A stretch of DNA of 64,000 nt from Flavobacterium hercynium (GTDB taxonomy: Bacteria; Bacteroidota; Bacteroidia; Flavobacteriales; Flavobacteriaceae): contig NZ_MUGW01000008.1 in assembly GCF_002217285.1 (NCBI RefSeq), positions 101,036 through 165,035 of the forward strand, written 5' to 3'. The notes under the pieces were generated by a model. That model had not been told where the DNA came from. It saw only the letters and a program-made list of their open reading frames with translations, and made no database searches. Shown here piece after piece: positions 63,869 through 64,000 of the stretch. How positions within the stretch are numbered: the stretch's first letter is position 1; each line of letters starts with the position of its first letter. A program made the translations under genes and the position numbers.

Positions 63869-64000
63869 ATGAGCAAGACAAAATTAATTATCAATAAAAA
63901 TGGTTCTATAAAAATAGAAGGTGATTTTGAAATCATGGATTCAGAAGGAACAGTTTACGGACTACAAGGAAGAGCAGCATTAGGTCTTTGCCGTTGTGGT
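63869..64000 (+). CDS. CDGSH iron-sulfur domain protein, 5' part
   Basis: 44 codons before the window ends. The start MSKTKLIINKNGSIKIEG, then VYGLQGRAALGLCRCG, matches the beginning of CDGSH (mitoNEET-like) proteins, whose CxCxx...CDGSH site binds a 2Fe-2S cluster; the first two Cys are visible. The remainder lies outside the window. Confidence 0.8.
   Translation, partial: MSKTKLIINKNGSIKIEGDFEIMDSEGTVYGLQGRAALGLCRCG

Noticed and set aside
1..64000. tRNA, rRNA, prophage, integrative element or attachment sites
   Set aside because: None was recognised on reading both strands. The only mobile-element gene is the RAYT; no integrase or flanking direct repeats were found around the quinolone cluster, so transfer is possible but unsupported.

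Overview
The window is a chromosomal stretch of a Flavobacterium-like member of the Bacteroidota. The signs are a gldH gliding lipoprotein gene, a secreted protease with a type IX secretion sorting tail, a TonB-dependent receptor, TAnnTTTG-type promoters, few recognisable Shine-Dalgarno sites and AT-rich DNA. Nothing identifies the species.

Layout. 1-3 kb: a three-gene operon for tRNA wobble-uridine hydroxylation (trhO, a U32-family trhP, a ferredoxin). 3-7.3 kb: two lipoproteins and two ankyrin-repeat proteins. 7.6-13.5 kb: ricT, gldH, a class A penicillin-binding protein and the two subunits of a 3-oxoacid CoA-transferase. 13.9-26 kb: an M4 metalloprotease, a TonB receptor, an exported SAM-hydrolase-family protein, a phosphatase, DNA polymerase IV, a PAS protein and class I fumarase. 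26.2-27.8 kb: a RAYT-type single-strand transposase beside four tandem copies of a ~260-bp palindrome-rich unit; a decayed single copy lies after ssb at 38.2 kb. 27.8-44.8 kb: mostly minus-strand housekeeping and unassigned genes. 44.9-45.6 kb: a non-coding region with two copies of a structured RNA element, its own promoter and terminators, and a small gene broken by a stop codon. 45.6-47.7 kb: metG.

The most interesting part is 48.5-63.7 kb, a 15-gene plus-strand cluster that I read as an alkylquinolone (PQS/HHQ-type) pathway outside the Proteobacteria. In order it encodes a PqsA-like aryl-CoA ligase, a PqsB-like KAS III without the catalytic Cys, a PqsC-like KAS III with a Cys/His dyad and no Asn, an ACP, a CrtI-like FAD oxidoreductase, an AurF-like diiron oxygenase, a PqsD-like KAS III with an intact Cys/His/Asn triad, a PqsE-like metallo-beta-lactamase-fold protein, FabG, a FabF-type KS, a chain-length-factor-like KS, FabZ, a type II thioesterase, a PqsH-like FAD monooxygenase and a DUF3995 membrane protein. 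A TetR regulator gene follows. Lengths, motif spacing and catalytic residues match the six Pqs proteins as I know them.

Proposed pathway (inference). Anthranilate or a related aryl acid is activated by the PqsA-like enzyme and extended with malonyl by the PqsD-like enzyme. The PqsE-like hydrolase releases the 2-aminobenzoylacetate-type intermediate. The PqsBC-like pair condenses it with an acyl chain. That chain is made locally by ACP, KS/CLF, FabG and FabZ, and with no enoyl reductase present it should be unsaturated. The diiron oxygenase is a candidate for arylamine N-oxidation (the PqsL role), and the PqsH-like enzyme for ring hydroxylation. No anthranilate synthase, enoyl reductase, malonyl transferase or phosphopantetheinyl transferase lies in the window; these would come from elsewhere in the genome.
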